From the NCBI GenBank assembly GCA_022885665.1, contig JAGQDJ010000608.1:248001-312000 (forward strand): a stretch of DNA of 64,000 nt, in the 5' to 3' direction. Positions 21,701 through 33,605 of this stretch are shown here, piece by piece. Below the pieces are notes generated by a model that saw only the letters and a list, made by a program, of their open reading frames with translations, had not been told where the DNA came from and did not search any database. Positions within the stretch are counted from its first letter, which is position 1; each line of letters starts with the position of its first letter. The position numbers and the translations under genes are program-made. This DNA is from Triops longicaudatus. Taxonomy: Eukaryota > Arthropoda > Branchiopoda > Notostraca > Triopsidae.

Positions 21701-23740
21701 CGAGCATCTTAACTATGCAAGTATGCTTTTTATGACCGGAGTAGAACCAGTCACCCTTAGCTTACTAACCCATTAGGGTGGTAACTTTCATTAGTTTCCC
21801 TGTTCGACCCTCCCTGGCGCAGTTTGCATTATTTATAATCTTAGATCTTCATTTTGGTACGCGACAAAGTCACGATAGACTTAAGTTTCGTACAAAGCAA
21901 CATTCCTACATTGCTTTACCCATTAATGTCGTTCTTTTTCTCTGAAACGAAGTGCATTCCATCACAAGGTTGTCATATTGTATGCATTCAACGTAATGAC
22001 ATTGAAGCTTCATTTACACCTCGTTGTCAAATGTCTAGCAAATACCTATGATTTCTTCAGTGAAACACAATTGCAATACTTGATTAAGGGTGTTCTGGCT
22101 TGCGTGACCGTGCCTGCAGTCATTACCCTCGGTATTAACACACTCGGCAACTCAGCAAGACGCCTATTACTGCGTTTCCTTCTCGTTTCCTACTTGAATC
22201 TCACTCATTGTTGTACTAAAATTGCGTGTGCCTCACACATGACGAATGTTCTTTTCCACATCTGCTATGCCTAGAATTTTGTGCGTCTTGATTTTTGACA
22301 AGAACCTGTACTTTATGACCTCGCTCTCTACACTTTCACAACGTTTGTTGGTAGCTTTACATGTGTGTCCAATTCCCCTGCCTCGAAGTCTCGTAATTCT
22401 TAGGCCCTTGACGTAGCACACATTCCCAAGGTATTATATGGATTCTTTGCTGACACGCAACCTAACACGGTTCACCAAAAAGACAGCAATATCACTTCGA
22501 AAGTACAGTACTCGGATCTAACCGCGAGTTCCATTCCCCAGAACTTTAGCTGCTGATATAGCTTTTTTTTAACAGGAGAATTTACTTGTTTAGTTGCTTT
22601 AGTCAGTCTTATACTTTTTCTCTACTAACTAAGAAATAAACGAAGAAATTAATTTCTGCAGAACAGCTTAGCGTAATGTTTAAGCATCGCTTTCGTGAAC
22701 TAAAATGTATATTTACCCATGGAAGAAAGGAGAGAAATGCATAGTAATAAAGTGTTGCCATAATTCCATCGTCGTTCCACATAATCTCTTCCGTAATAGC
22801 CAACTAAGGAAGCGTTGGTCATAACATTCTCATATTTTAGCATGGACTCGTCAATTCTTTTCCGCCAAACCATATCGTACGGCACTACCTGCCGGAGTTC
22901 AGTAGCTAGGCCGATGACTGCCTCATTTCTCTTCTTAGTCATCGCCACTAGCAACTTTTGATCACTCGAGTATTCTAGCTGCCAGAACACAGCCGCACTT
23001 AGCATGACCCACAAAGTAATAACGAGCATCAAGCCCGTGACCGATAACGTAAAACGTATTATGCCCTGCATAATACGATGAAAACGGGAAGTGGTGGCTT
23101 CTCCCACGTTTCCTATAGCTGCGAACTGCGGGAGAAGGGGAAGTCGCAATTTGCAATGCAACGGGTTAGCTTGCGTACTTCGAGACACTAAAGGAGGATT
23201 TTGTGTATTACAAGCTCTGGATCGAGTTCGGTACTTTCTTTTCGGGAGCTTTTGTCTTTCACTATCAGAGTCCACTGTCACGTAGCCGGCCAAGTTATCC
23301 ACTTCCTGCTCTTGTGAGTAATCTGCAGTGAAACGCACCGTCTTGTTCTTGAGTATAGAGGAAGGCAATTGTAGTTCATTCGCGAAACCTAAATGCGTCA
23401 CTGGTCTTAAATGCACATAACTTTCGCGAGACGAACCCGCAATAGCGATTGGCTTACTGTGGAAAAACCGTCGATTGTCTGCCTTGAGGAATGTATCAGT
23501 CAAAGGTTGGATGAGTGAAGGAATGGCATACAAATGGCGGTTGATGCGTTGGGCTATGGTGGGTACCGGTTTACGGAAATTGGCGGGAACTCGCATCGTT
23601 CTGGCATGGGGTAGTACTCTCGGTGGCGGTTCATCGGCATGTTTGTGGCAGTTGGCATGACGGTTGGGTTTCACAGCAGGCTCCGGTACTTTGCTGGTAC
23701 TCGGCTCTTCAACTTGCGTTATGTACACGTCATACAGCAT
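18725..23740 (-). CDS. Two-pore-domain potassium channel (K2P/TWK type) with degenerate second filter
   Basis: Two exons, 23740-22717 and 19647-18725, joined in phase 1 to give 648 residues. A long cytosolic N-terminus (about 1-228, rich in Arg, Ser and Pro) precedes TM1 (about 229-253). An extracellular cap with coiled character follows, then pore helix 1 and filter 1 SSMGFG (339-344), VPRTAWGR, and TM2. A Ser/Gly/Pro-rich linker leads to TM3 (ALLLLCIYPLLGTLLFG), pore 2 and TM4. The two P-loops and the PRTxWGR block identify K2P; the intron splits the filter Gly codon, a position known to be conserved in KCNK genes. Oddity: filter 2, normally TxGFGD, reads TIIPAD (578-583, codons 18923-18940), with no glycine. 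K2P channels carry background K+ current as dimers; conductance here is doubtful. The 3.07-kb intron holds no exon I can support. Exact subfamily unknown. Confidence 0.87.
19648..22716 (-). other. 3.07-kb intron of the K2P gene
   Basis: Donor ATGG/GTAAAT at 22716 and acceptor tactgcag at 19648, phase 1. Inside I see only AT-rich DNA and short random open frames on both strands. The length is far above most introns in this window (50-300 nt), so it may hold regulatory elements or a nested non-coding RNA that I cannot detect. Confidence 0.7.
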
Positions 23741-24483
23741 TTTATGTTAAGAAATTTCTGCGGCACAGTGGGGACCATCAGGCGACATAATAACTACTTT
23801 GCGATAGTTATCACAATACAGTGTCAATTGCATTTATTTCGCTCCTTATTTCTCGCTTCGGTGTCCGTAATTAATTGCGGTGGGCAGATCGAGTCGTTAG
23901 CAACGACACTTCAGAATGATTTTCACCTTGAACAGACCAACCGGACACTTTCACACGAGTGATTTTCTTATTCATTTGTAAAGTCTCGAGATTTTGCGGG
24001 TTACAACAAAGGGCGTTATTTGGAGTTCTTTGGTTAATAACACGTTGACGAAGTTGAGGGAACTTGAAATTCAGTTTTTCTTCGAGACGACTTCCAACTC
24101 GCGTGTAACAGGCCCAATGTTGGGGAAGAACTGACTCGCCAATGCATGCGACGTGCTACTTTGTCAATCGATGCCCGTAACCCTCTGCGGCCTGCCGTTG
24201 TAGTTTGTTTCGTTGCCTTATTGATGAAGGAGGGGAGTACGTAAAAGTACCGAGGTACAGAGTGCTCGTTCTTTGTGTATCGGACCGCAAGTCGAACTTT
24301 TATGGCTGTTTTCCTTACTGCTCCTTTTCCCTAAAGTTCTTCTTTGGGTCTTTTCCCTTCTGTTTGACTACGTAAGGCAAATTACAGAAGTAAACCCAAG
24401 CTATTAAACAAGATTTTTTTATTTCTTTTGCTTTCACAAGGGAATGCGCACAAGGCACGGAAAATTAAACACAAACTTCACAT
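23741..24483. other. Spacer between RFC5 3' end and K2P start
   Basis: About 740 bp that must include the K2P promoter and 5' UTR. No TATA box or other clear element seen. Additional 5' non-coding K2P exons are possible. Confidence 0.45.
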
Positions 24484-24488
24484 TTATT
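24483..24488 (-). terminator. Polyadenylation signal overlapping the RFC5 stop codon
   Basis: On the minus strand the end of the gene reads GACAAATAAATG, where TAA is the stop (24484-24486) and AATAAA spans it. A very short 3' UTR is implied. Confidence 0.6.
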
Positions 24489-26031
24489 TGTCCAACTCTT
24501 GCGCTGCCGTTTCTCGCGCAATTTGAAACGCCGATACTAAAGAGCCCAACTGAATTTTCTCCGATGTGCCTAAGCTTAACCGGTACTCCAGCTCTGCCAA
24601 CTTGTCAAGAAGTTCGATTCGAATTTTGGGAGGAAAATCGACTAGAAATTTAGAAAGAATAAAGAAATTATTTTAGAAAAAACACAAACGCATGGATAGA
24701 AAAATAGAAATTCAGCAAGAGTGTTACTTCGATGAATGAAGAGATGTACGTCAGTCACGATGTCTTGTAACGCTACACCTTTTATTGTCTGCAAATCGCG
24801 AATTTCTAAAAAAAGTTATGAAAAAAATATCAGACATTTAAGTATAAAGTTGCTATGCGTTTACTTTTGTATGCAGTGGTGAAATCTTCATTGAGCATCC
24901 AGTCGACAACATTGGCAATGTCAGATTTCAACGGTTGCCCAACGCAAGTGTATACTGTGTCTTCGTTGACAACGTTGAACGCCATTGATGTACTTTGCAA
25001 AATATTGAGCACACGACGCATATCGCCTTGTGACAGATGCATTATGGCTTCTATGCCATCTTCTGTTACTTTCAATCTAATTAAACGAATTAAAACGCTT
25101 TAATAACTCCAAAAAATTCATATAACAACGATAATTTCTTAGAAGGAAAAGAAAGAAAAGGACACCAGTAATCCCTTTATACCGAAAAAGAGAAGTTTAA
25201 AATATGCATTCCAATGAAAAAAATATACACACTTTTCTTGCTCGATGACATATTTAAGCCTTGGGAGAATTTGGCTGGGTTGTAAGGGACCAAAACGAAA
25301 TCGTGTGCAACGTGACTGCAGCGCTGGAATAATTTTTCCCATGTAGTTGCAAATAATGCAAAAACGGACGTTCTCGGTATACTTTTCAATAACTTTATAA
25401 AGATTGTTATTAGATATAAACTTAATTTTTTCCAAGCAAAAAAAAAAATAATAATAATAATACTTCTTCTAAGGGCATTTTGCGCATCTTGAGTCATAGC
25501 GTCAGCTTCATCCAAAATTATAAGTTTGAATCCCGATTTAAAGATTGTTCGCGTGCTGGCGAAGTTCAAAATGCGACCTCGTACAATTCCTATACCCCTA
25601 TCATCCGAAGCGTTCAGTTCAAGAACCTTGAATAAAAATAAATCTTAAAAAAAAAAAACATTTCTGCTTTTTCATTTCCGGAATGATTACCATTGAGTTA
25701 AATTCTTTAGGACCGTACATTTCCTTTGCACAAGCTAAAATTGTACTAGTTTTTCCTGTACCTGGAGGTCCATAAAACAAAAGATGGGGCAATCTTCCTT
25801 CTTGTACGAATTTCCGGACTACAAAGACATTAATCATGTGCTATATTTCTACTCGCGGACTAAAAGTTTTACTTGTTTTGATTATGTCCTCATGGGATAT
25901 CAAATCGTCCAATTGCGTGGGTCTATACTTTTCAACCCTGTGAAGAAATTTTTATGATTTATTGTACAATGAAATGCGAAAAAACTTAAATATTACCATG
26001 GTAAATTAACTTTAGGCTCTGTGGTAGTCAT
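24484..26031 (-). CDS. RFC5: Replication factor C subunit 5 (clamp-loader ATPase; yeast Rfc3)
   Basis: Eight exons: 26031-25997, 25937-25873, 25818-25691, 25626-25464, 25392-25233, 25076-24865, 24805-24728, 24641-24484; all phases close to 332 residues (human RFC5 about 340). Motifs: NLPWVEKYRP box at the N-terminus, LLFYGPPGTGKTST Walker A (RFC box III), LELNASDDRG, ILDEADAMTQDAQNALRR Walker B with DEAD, sensor 1 region CNYMGKIIPALQSRC (the SRC arginine finger), sensor 2 GDMRRVLNILQ, then the C-terminal collar helices. DEAD with SMVLELNAS and SDIANVVDWMLNEDF assigns it to RFC5 rather than RFC2, 3 or 4. It loads PCNA on primer-template DNA in the nucleus as part of the RFC pentamer and alternative clamp loaders. 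Intron 4 has an AAT microsatellite at about 25440-25461. Head-to-head with KSR. Confidence 0.97.
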
Positions 26032-26959
26032 TGTTAGTAACTTTACTCCACTACGCTGTTTTCACTGCGTTTCCCGCCTTCTACCTTGATGTAAAAGCAT
26101 AACAGCAGATTGCAATGTAAAATAGTACGAGAAGTAGTCCCTAGATGACAGCATTTTAATACACGTGGTTTTAAATTCCGAATTTCTAGCTTGTTTTAAA
26201 GAATATCTCATTTTCCCCGTGGCATGCTGTAATTCGTACGAAACAACTTTTATGCCTTTAAATTTTTTAGTAGGGTATATGTTCTAGAATTAAAGGCTGC
26301 TCCAAGCTTATTGGCAGTGCTTAAAGATATTTCCTAACAATTTCGCAGATTTGTTTCTTTTCAGAATTGAAATCTTCTATTCAGTCACACTAACGCGTTA
26401 AATTGTCAGTACTATTTTTATCTATTCACAATGCAATATTCTTCAATTAAAAACTCGTCTAAAATTTTCATAGCTGCATTTGCGAATTACCGGAAATTTA
26501 CGTACGTCTTACACCCTGTACTAATGTGTATTATAAAATATTCTATGTAGTCCCAGCTATAAACGGGGTAACGTTTTCTATTTTAAATTTCTCCATATGT
26601 CGATGTTTGGTTTCATGGATGTCTGGAAGTATAAAGAGTTACAAGAATGCTTCAGTATGACGTCATACTACTCTGTAGAGCAAGCCTTGTATACACTAGC
26701 TTTATCCCACGACTAAGCTGTTAAGGAACGAAACGCGAGTTACAGCTAAGTTTGACAGAACGCTTCGGTTTTTTTAGGCGCGGTGCTATTCGTTGTTTGG
26801 ATTGTTTATCGGTTCTCAACTGTCTGAGCAGTCATAAAACCTGTCAGTGAAAAGCTATACCCAGTGCGAAAAACGTAGTTTCCCCTACAATCGGCGTGAG
26901 CGGTATGACGTATCTTATTCCAACTGTACGAGTTAGCTTTGAGCTGAACTTACATTAAC
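26032..26959. other. Shared upstream region of RFC5 (-) and KSR (+)
   Basis: 928 bp between divergent start codons. It probably works as a bidirectional promoter region. No TATA box in a convincing position for either gene; no coding potential. Confidence 0.5.
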
Positions 26960-29900
26960 ATGGAAAAAGATACCAATCGGCGAGAACTGACATCCAGACC
27001 AAGCCTGGATGGCCCTGCCAACATCATTCAAACTATGTTAGATATTCACGCTGTCATAGATATTCATGCTCATCACCTTGAAGGCTTAAGGACACAGTGT
27101 GCTACAAGTGCGGAACTGATCCAGCAAGAAATTCGCACTATGGAGGTAACATTGATTGCAATCTCTCATATGATCAATCAGTAACCTACTATTTCTCATG
27201 TATTTTCCCAGGGAAAGCTAATCAAACTGTTTAGTCGTCAGATTGTTGTCAAAAGCAAGCTATCTCTGCCTGAAACGCCCGCAGAAGTGCAGCATTTACC
27301 GTCTTTAAGACAATGGCTGCAGGTAGTTGGCTTGAGCAGCAAATCCATGGAGGTAAAACACCTTAATTTCGCATTTGGAACATCGCTCTATAATAAACTT
27401 TGATCCCTAGCTTATCTATAAGCGTATTTCCTCACTGGACGGATTACAAGAATGCTCGGAGCACGAAATTCGTCGCATCCTGCAAGACGCCCAAGCGAGC
27501 GACGAAGAAGGGCTTCGCTTAGGCAGAGCTTTGTTTAACCTTCGACGATATACGGAAGCTTTGATTCAAGCCGAAAACCGCAGCAGTGGTCGGACAACAC
27601 CGGACATGACTTTGTACTGGGACTCGTGGGATCATAACCATAACCCCGAAACATCCCATTCTGGCGAACCAGTCAGGGTCTTAAATGTTGATGAAGGCTC
27701 GACCGCCGCTAATGAAGCTACGACGTCACTGCCTGGCGAGCCGTTCGACCCAGTACGGCCGCCTTCACCTGGTGCAGGTGCTGCCGGTGTCAACAACCCC
27801 AACATGAATCTGCTAGGCGAGATACGTTACACACCGCCTCCTACCCCGCCCATTTCGAAAACCAAAGGTAATTTCATCCGTTTTCTCATATTTCGACAGA
27901 GAGAGTGACTTTAACCCTTTTTCGTTTCTTTATCTGGCGTCCTTGATTCGTGTGGTAGGCGAAAAGATAAAGTTCCCGACCACTCCCCCTCCCCGCAAGA
28001 AGCATCAGACAGCGTTAACCAATACGGTTTTGAACGATTTCCCGTTAACGAAATCCACCTCGCACGAATCCCAGCTCGCCAACCGCATCGAACATCCCGA
28101 AGCACCTCCTGTCATTGCTGGGTAAGTCAGTATTCTTACACTGTCCGTATTGTGGTCTGTCAATTCTTTTGAACGTGTTATGCACAACTATGGAACCCAA
28201 TTATTCCCTTGCCTGTACGTTGTTGTATTAATGTTTGTTTGTTTTGTCGACTTTTTCCTCGACCCTTTTGTACTCGGCAAAATTTTTCGTTAACATGCGC
28301 GTAATTAATAAAAAAAAAACGCTTTGTCACTTGTGCCGCGGGATTATATACCTCACTTGGCATGTGTGAACGAAACTTACTGGGTACACGGGCATTTGTG
28401 GGGGTTGCGTGAATGCGGGAATGCGTGCTATTTCATTCGCGGGGCTTTTCTTTTTCTCTTCCTTCCGCAATTCCGCGCCGTTTTTGCACCACCTGTCTGT
28501 TGCTTTTCTTTGTTTCCTTCCTCCCTCTCTCTTTCTCTTGCCTTCCACTGGGTTTGTGTCCTCGTGCAGCCATTTTCGCATGCGACGCAAGGCTCACCCC
28601 TATTGGCTGGGTCGTAGTATGGAAACGCTGACACCGGGCCGAAGAGCGTCGCGCCAGATGGACCACGCCGCCGCCCGGAGCCAGGAGACCAACATCAGTG
28701 CCAGCTCAGGAATACTTACTGCCAGCAATGCAGTGGAATGGACAACTAATACAGGATTGACGTCGCCCCACATAGCCAGTCCTTTGCGGTCTCCACCAGT
28801 CGGAATCCCGAATACAACAGGCAACTCGAACTCGGAAGATGAAGGCTCATATAAAGGTAGCTGAAGTCATATACCCCTGCCTGCAGTAAATAACTATATT
28901 AATTATTAATTGAATCAAACCACAGTAGTATAACGAATTTGCATACCAATTGAAAAGGAAGGAATAAATTGATAATTAAATATAAATAATTTTCAGTTAT
29001 ATGTTAATTTACTATTTGTTAATTAACTTTTAAGAATTAAAATAAAATCAAGCCTGATGTGATAAGTAGGTAACAGGTGACCTTGACTAAAATGACTTTT
29101 CATTGACTTAGTTCATTGCCGAAATAAAGTGAAATGAACTAAGACACAATTGGACTTGAAAGATTTTACCGGGAAGGAAAGAATTGACTTTTTGACTTCG
29201 TGTAAAAAAGAATATGTATGGGTTTTGGGCGTATATTTCCCTTTCAGGCGTGTACTATCCCCTACCGTTTACTTGTGGGAACCAAATAATAGAATTCTAA
29301 AGGGTTCAAGCGTCTCCATTACCGTTAAGACTCCTAAGCCCATTAGCAAAATATAAGCTTTGTATGAAATCGTACTCTTATCCCAACCACTAAAAATAAT
29401 TTACTATCTGTTAATTTACTAACTTAGAACGGACTTCGACTTGACGTGGGAAAATCCAGAAATTAATTGATTTGTACTTGGGGTGGGGAAAATCACACAA
29501 TGAATTGAATTTAATCACCGAAAATTAACAATGATTTGACTTGAATTGAGCTTAAAATCTTTTTGACTTTGATTTAATTGACTTCTATTTTCATTGAATT
29601 TGCCAAGGTCTGGTAGGTAATTCAGTAAAATCGCACTAATAAACGTATTAAACGTCAAGTCAGTGTTTGCGGAAGTAAAATTTGTACCACACGGGTTGAC
29701 AGAATTGGAATTCTGCTCTAAAAGGAATTCTGAACTAACAGAAATTACTTTCGTAAAGTGGTTATTGGTATAATGTGTCTTACGATTTCGGGCAAAGGCA
29801 ATCAGACTAAATTAACGCGGTAATTCTTTACCGAAATAAAACGTAAACGCTGTATAATGTTCGTTTGATATAGTCTAAAGTTTCCGTTCATATCTGAATT

Positions 29901-32490
29901 ATTTGTACATGCTCAGTTTAATTGTATTGTGATTATTCTAGCTACTTTGCAAGTTCCTAAATCGCCTCGTACGCCGACATTTCAAGCCAGCATGGGACAC
30001 GCGATAAGTCACAGGTTTACCAAAACTTTCAAGATGCTAACTACCTGTGACCTTTGCACGAAACCCATGTTTATAGGTAAGACATACATTCTTTCAGTAT
30101 AAATTATGTAATAAAATGGTAATTTTTCCTTTTTTAAGGTTTGAAATGCAAAGAATGCAAGTACAAGTGTCATCGTGATTGCGAACAAAAAGTACCACCG
30201 TCGTGTGGACTGCCTTTAGAATATATTCAAGTTTTCCGCCAGTATATAACAGACGGTACGTCACTGTTTTGCTTTGTACCTTTACATATTTTTAAAGTTT
30301 TTGCATTTTGTGTCCACTATTGCATTTTTTACCGATTATTTGTTCTTCAATAGGTCCGTCTACGCCCATTTTGCAGCGTCAAGGCGGGGCTTCGCCAGCC
30401 AGGATCGGTCGCGATAGGGGCAAGATGCAAACATCCCATATGCCGCCGTTTGCAGTACTGCTAACCAACTCATTTTATTAATTACTTATATAGAGCAAAA
30501 TTTAGGGTCCGGATTCGGGATCTACAACTTCAAGTTGTAGTAGTTCGACACCGTCAAGTCCAGCGTTGCTCCCAGCGGTTCACACGCCTGCGTCAGCTAC
30601 CAAACATCAACATTTTCATTTTCCAGGTTTGAAAAAATTCCTTGTCTAATTTGGTACAGTCTGTGATGACTTCTCCCCCAAAAACACTTTAGAAGTCCAA
30701 GACGATCGAGCGCATACGTTGGACTCGTTACCAATCCATTCCGGTTCCTCCTCAACTAGTTTTCTCACAACTTCGCTAAGTACTTTGGCACCTGGCACAG
30801 TTTCGTCAAGTATAAGACCACTTAGTCCCAATGGGGAGCACAAGTTTTCATGAATATTATTGATACTGTTATTAGATGCCAGTCATGGATTTGTCGGCAA
30901 TCCAAATGTCAAAGTGACGCCTTCGGTGACGTCGTTAGCTAGCGTAGCGGCAGCCAACGCAGCTGAAGATCGGACCGTCACTCAGAAGTCGAACGATTCC
31001 GAGAAGACTGTTTCAGTCTCGGGGTTATCAGGCACGTCGAGCTCCAATAGCGCTAGTATGGACTCGGAGCGCACTTACCGCGTGGATTCGCAAGACAGTC
31101 AGATCTCAGACGGCGAAGTGGGATCGGAACGTTTGTGGCCGAGACAAAATAGCGTAAAAATAATGTTTAAAATGTTTAACATTCTCCTAAATCCAATCCT
31201 TGTCTGTGTAGCTTTCGTTGAGAGAATGGGACATTCCATATGAAGAGATGAATATAGACGAACCGATTGGCAAAGGCCGTTTCGGAACAGTGTTCCGAGG
31301 AAGGTGGCATGGTGACGTTGCAGTACGCGTATTATCCATGGGGCAGCTGGATGACGAAAAGACTCTAGAAGCTTTCAAGGCTGAAGTAAAACCTTTTTTC
31401 AATAATGAAAAGAACATAGAAAAACTAATAATGGGCTTTGTTGACTGACTTCAGGTAGCGACATTCCGAAAAACTCGACACGAAAATCTGGTTTTATTCA
31501 TGGGAGCGTGTATGAAGTTGCCTTCTTTGGCGTTAGTGACGTCTATGTGTAAAGGCATGAGCTTGTACACGCATCTTCATTTGCGAAAAGACAAGTTTAG
31601 CATGAACAAGATAATAATTATTGCGCAACAAATATCTCAAGTAATTAACACGTGTTTTCTATTTGGTTTACCTTACAAACGTGACGTTGGGGGCTTTGAT
31701 AGGGTATGGGCTATTTACACGCAAGAGGCATTGTTCATAAGGACCTGAAGTCGAAAAACGTGTTTTTAGAAAACGGCAAAGTTGTTATTACCGATTTTGG
31801 GCTTTTCAGTGTGTCAAAACTATGCAGTAGCAACAGGTAATGGATTAGTGTCATCCCAGAGACAACTCCATTTTTTATGCTCTTTTAGGGAAAATGGTGC
31901 GTTAAGCATTCCGCCAGGTTGGCTTTGCTATTTGGCTTCAGAAGTTATACGGAGTTTGCGAACGGAAGGTGAAAGATCGGAAGCTAATGATTTGCCGTTT
32001 AGCGCTGCGTCAGATGCTTATGCTTTTGGGTAAGGTTCTTTCCGGTACTTTCTGAAGAATAAAGAAAGAACAGACAAACAATGAAGAGCATAAGATATGT
32101 CTTGTAAGTGATGGTAATAGGGTATCTTGGTAATTGTTTATTTTTTAGGACTGTGTGGTATGAGTTGTTATGTGGCGAATGGCCTTTTAAGCACCTTCCG
32201 CCAGAAGCTATTATATGGCAGGTTGGACGAGGAGTGAAACAAGCGTTAGCAAATTTGCAAGCATCCAAAGATGTCAAGGTAATTGGGAAAGATTTACGTT
32301 GTTAAGAAAGAAAGTAATATGCGGAGCCTTTTACAAGGATATTTTGATGACGTGTTGGGCGTACAAGCCGGAAGATCGACCTGAGTTTAGCAAGTTGTTG
32401 AAAACGTTGGAGAGATTGCCAAAGAAGCGTTTGGCACGTAGTCCGTCGCATCCCATCCATTTGTCGCGCTCAGCTGAATCCGTTTTTTGA
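26960..32490 (+). CDS. KSR: Kinase suppressor of Ras (KSR), MAPK scaffold pseudokinase
   Basis: Seventeen exons: 26960-27145, 27212-27352, 27411-27867, 27959-28121, 28570-28856, 29942-30076, 30139-30255, 30354-30454, 30506-30626, 30693-30809, 30876-31153, 31212-31385, 31455-31640, 31703-31836, 31889-32029, 32149-32278, 32338-32490; 1006 residues. CA1 coiled-coil/SAM-like region about 20-155 (LRTQCATSAELIQQEIRTME). Proline-rich TPPPTPP region follows. Raf-type atypical C1 domain about 430-480 has the Cys/His ligands CxxC, CxxC, H and C. FxFP ERK-docking motif FHFP is at 566-569. Kinase domain about 705-985 has GKGRFG, DFG and HKDLKSKN. The catalytic Lys is Arg (VAVRVL), the hallmark of KSR; APE is ASE. 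It scaffolds Raf, MEK and ERK at the membrane. Exon 10 end was placed at a gtataag donor because only that joins in phase. Exon 8/9 boundary is the least certain. Confidence 0.95.
28857..29941 (+). other. KSR intron 5 with clustered TTGACTT-like words
   Basis: A 1.09-kb AT-rich intron. Between about 29080 and 29610 words of the type TTGACTT or TTGACTTG recur at least eight times (for example near 29104, 29184, 29192, 29435, 29535 and 29575). This may be a degenerate simple repeat. No coding potential. Confidence 0.5.
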
Positions 32491-33605
32491 TTTTTTTTTT
32501 ATACTTCTTTTTTCGTTTTTGTCCTAGTCCCACTTATCTTACGAAATTCCGTGTTTAGATTTGACTGTAGCACAACAAGTTTATTAGCAACTCTTTCAGA
32601 ATCATGATCGATAAGATGCAAATTTTTCGAGGGGTATAGTCTTGTTAAAAGTGCTAGCCGTATATTTGTTTTTCAAAGGATACATCTTTCAATATGTGTG
32701 CATATTTCTTTGAATTTCTTCAGTTCTTGGGTCTTTTGCTGCTAAGTATACCAGCAACGTTACCTTATGCAATTTTTGTTACTTTTGTGTCTTATAGTGT
32801 TCATGTGGTATCTTAACATGACATTTTAAATTAAGCGCATAAACGGCGGATTTTCTTATTTCTTAAATTGTACGCTATAGTGCTCTAGCGGGCATTTGCT
32901 GAAAGAGCTGACGCGAACCAGCTGTTTATTATTAAATTTAAATGTTGATGTGAAAAGTATTGTCACGTCTACGGAATATCTTTTTACGATATTGTAGAAC
33001 GCCAGGTAAAAAAAAAATACAAAGCCGTAAGTCTAATTGTTGTGAACCTGCTGTAGACACTAATACGATAAACAGAAGGCAAGTGCTATTTGCATGAATG
33101 CCTTTCCTTACACTGTAAAAATAAGTGGACGCCACCGATGTTAGAGTTTTGGTGCTGATAGATAACCGAATAATGGAATTTCTGCCCCATTGCAAACCAG
33201 AATGCATAACAAAAAATAAAGACAGCAAGATGTTCCTTTTTCGGTGCTAAACACGTTAGATGGTTGTGGACGGATGACTGGGAAAAGGTTTGTCCCAGAC
33301 GATCGGTATTTCAGAAATATGTTAAGTTCTTTTTCAAAGCTTCTCTTGTTGAAGGTACACGTTAAAGGTTCATGACATTTAGAAAATAAGATTATTTATT
33401 GTTATTATGTTTCTATAATGCTTAAATAAGACTTTGTTAAACACTGGTTCCATTGTATAAGTTGCTCGGTTGACCGAATAAACGGATTCGTTTCATTGCA
33501 GGCTAGCGGACGCGAGTTGCTTGAACTTCCTATAGTACACGAAGTAACCAACATAAAATTAAGTTCCCACTTTCGTGTAAGCAATTTTGAAGGTTTCGAA
33601 TAAAA
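32491..33605. other. KSR 3' region and erlin upstream region
   Basis: About 1.1 kb. It begins with a T-rich 3' UTR after the KSR stop. AATAAA signals for KSR are possible at about 33213 and 33476, both far from the stop, so the 3' UTR may be long. The erlin promoter must lie at the right end; no TATA box found. Confidence 0.45.

Noticed and set aside
21800..21860. tRNA-like words (CTGTTCGACCC and TGGCGCAGTT)
   Set aside because: The B-box-like word precedes the A-box-like word, and no cloverleaf arms can be formed in either orientation.
21978..22274. 98-residue open frame inside the K2P intron
   Set aside because: No similarity to K2P or any family I know, opposite strand to the host gene, and no transcript signals.
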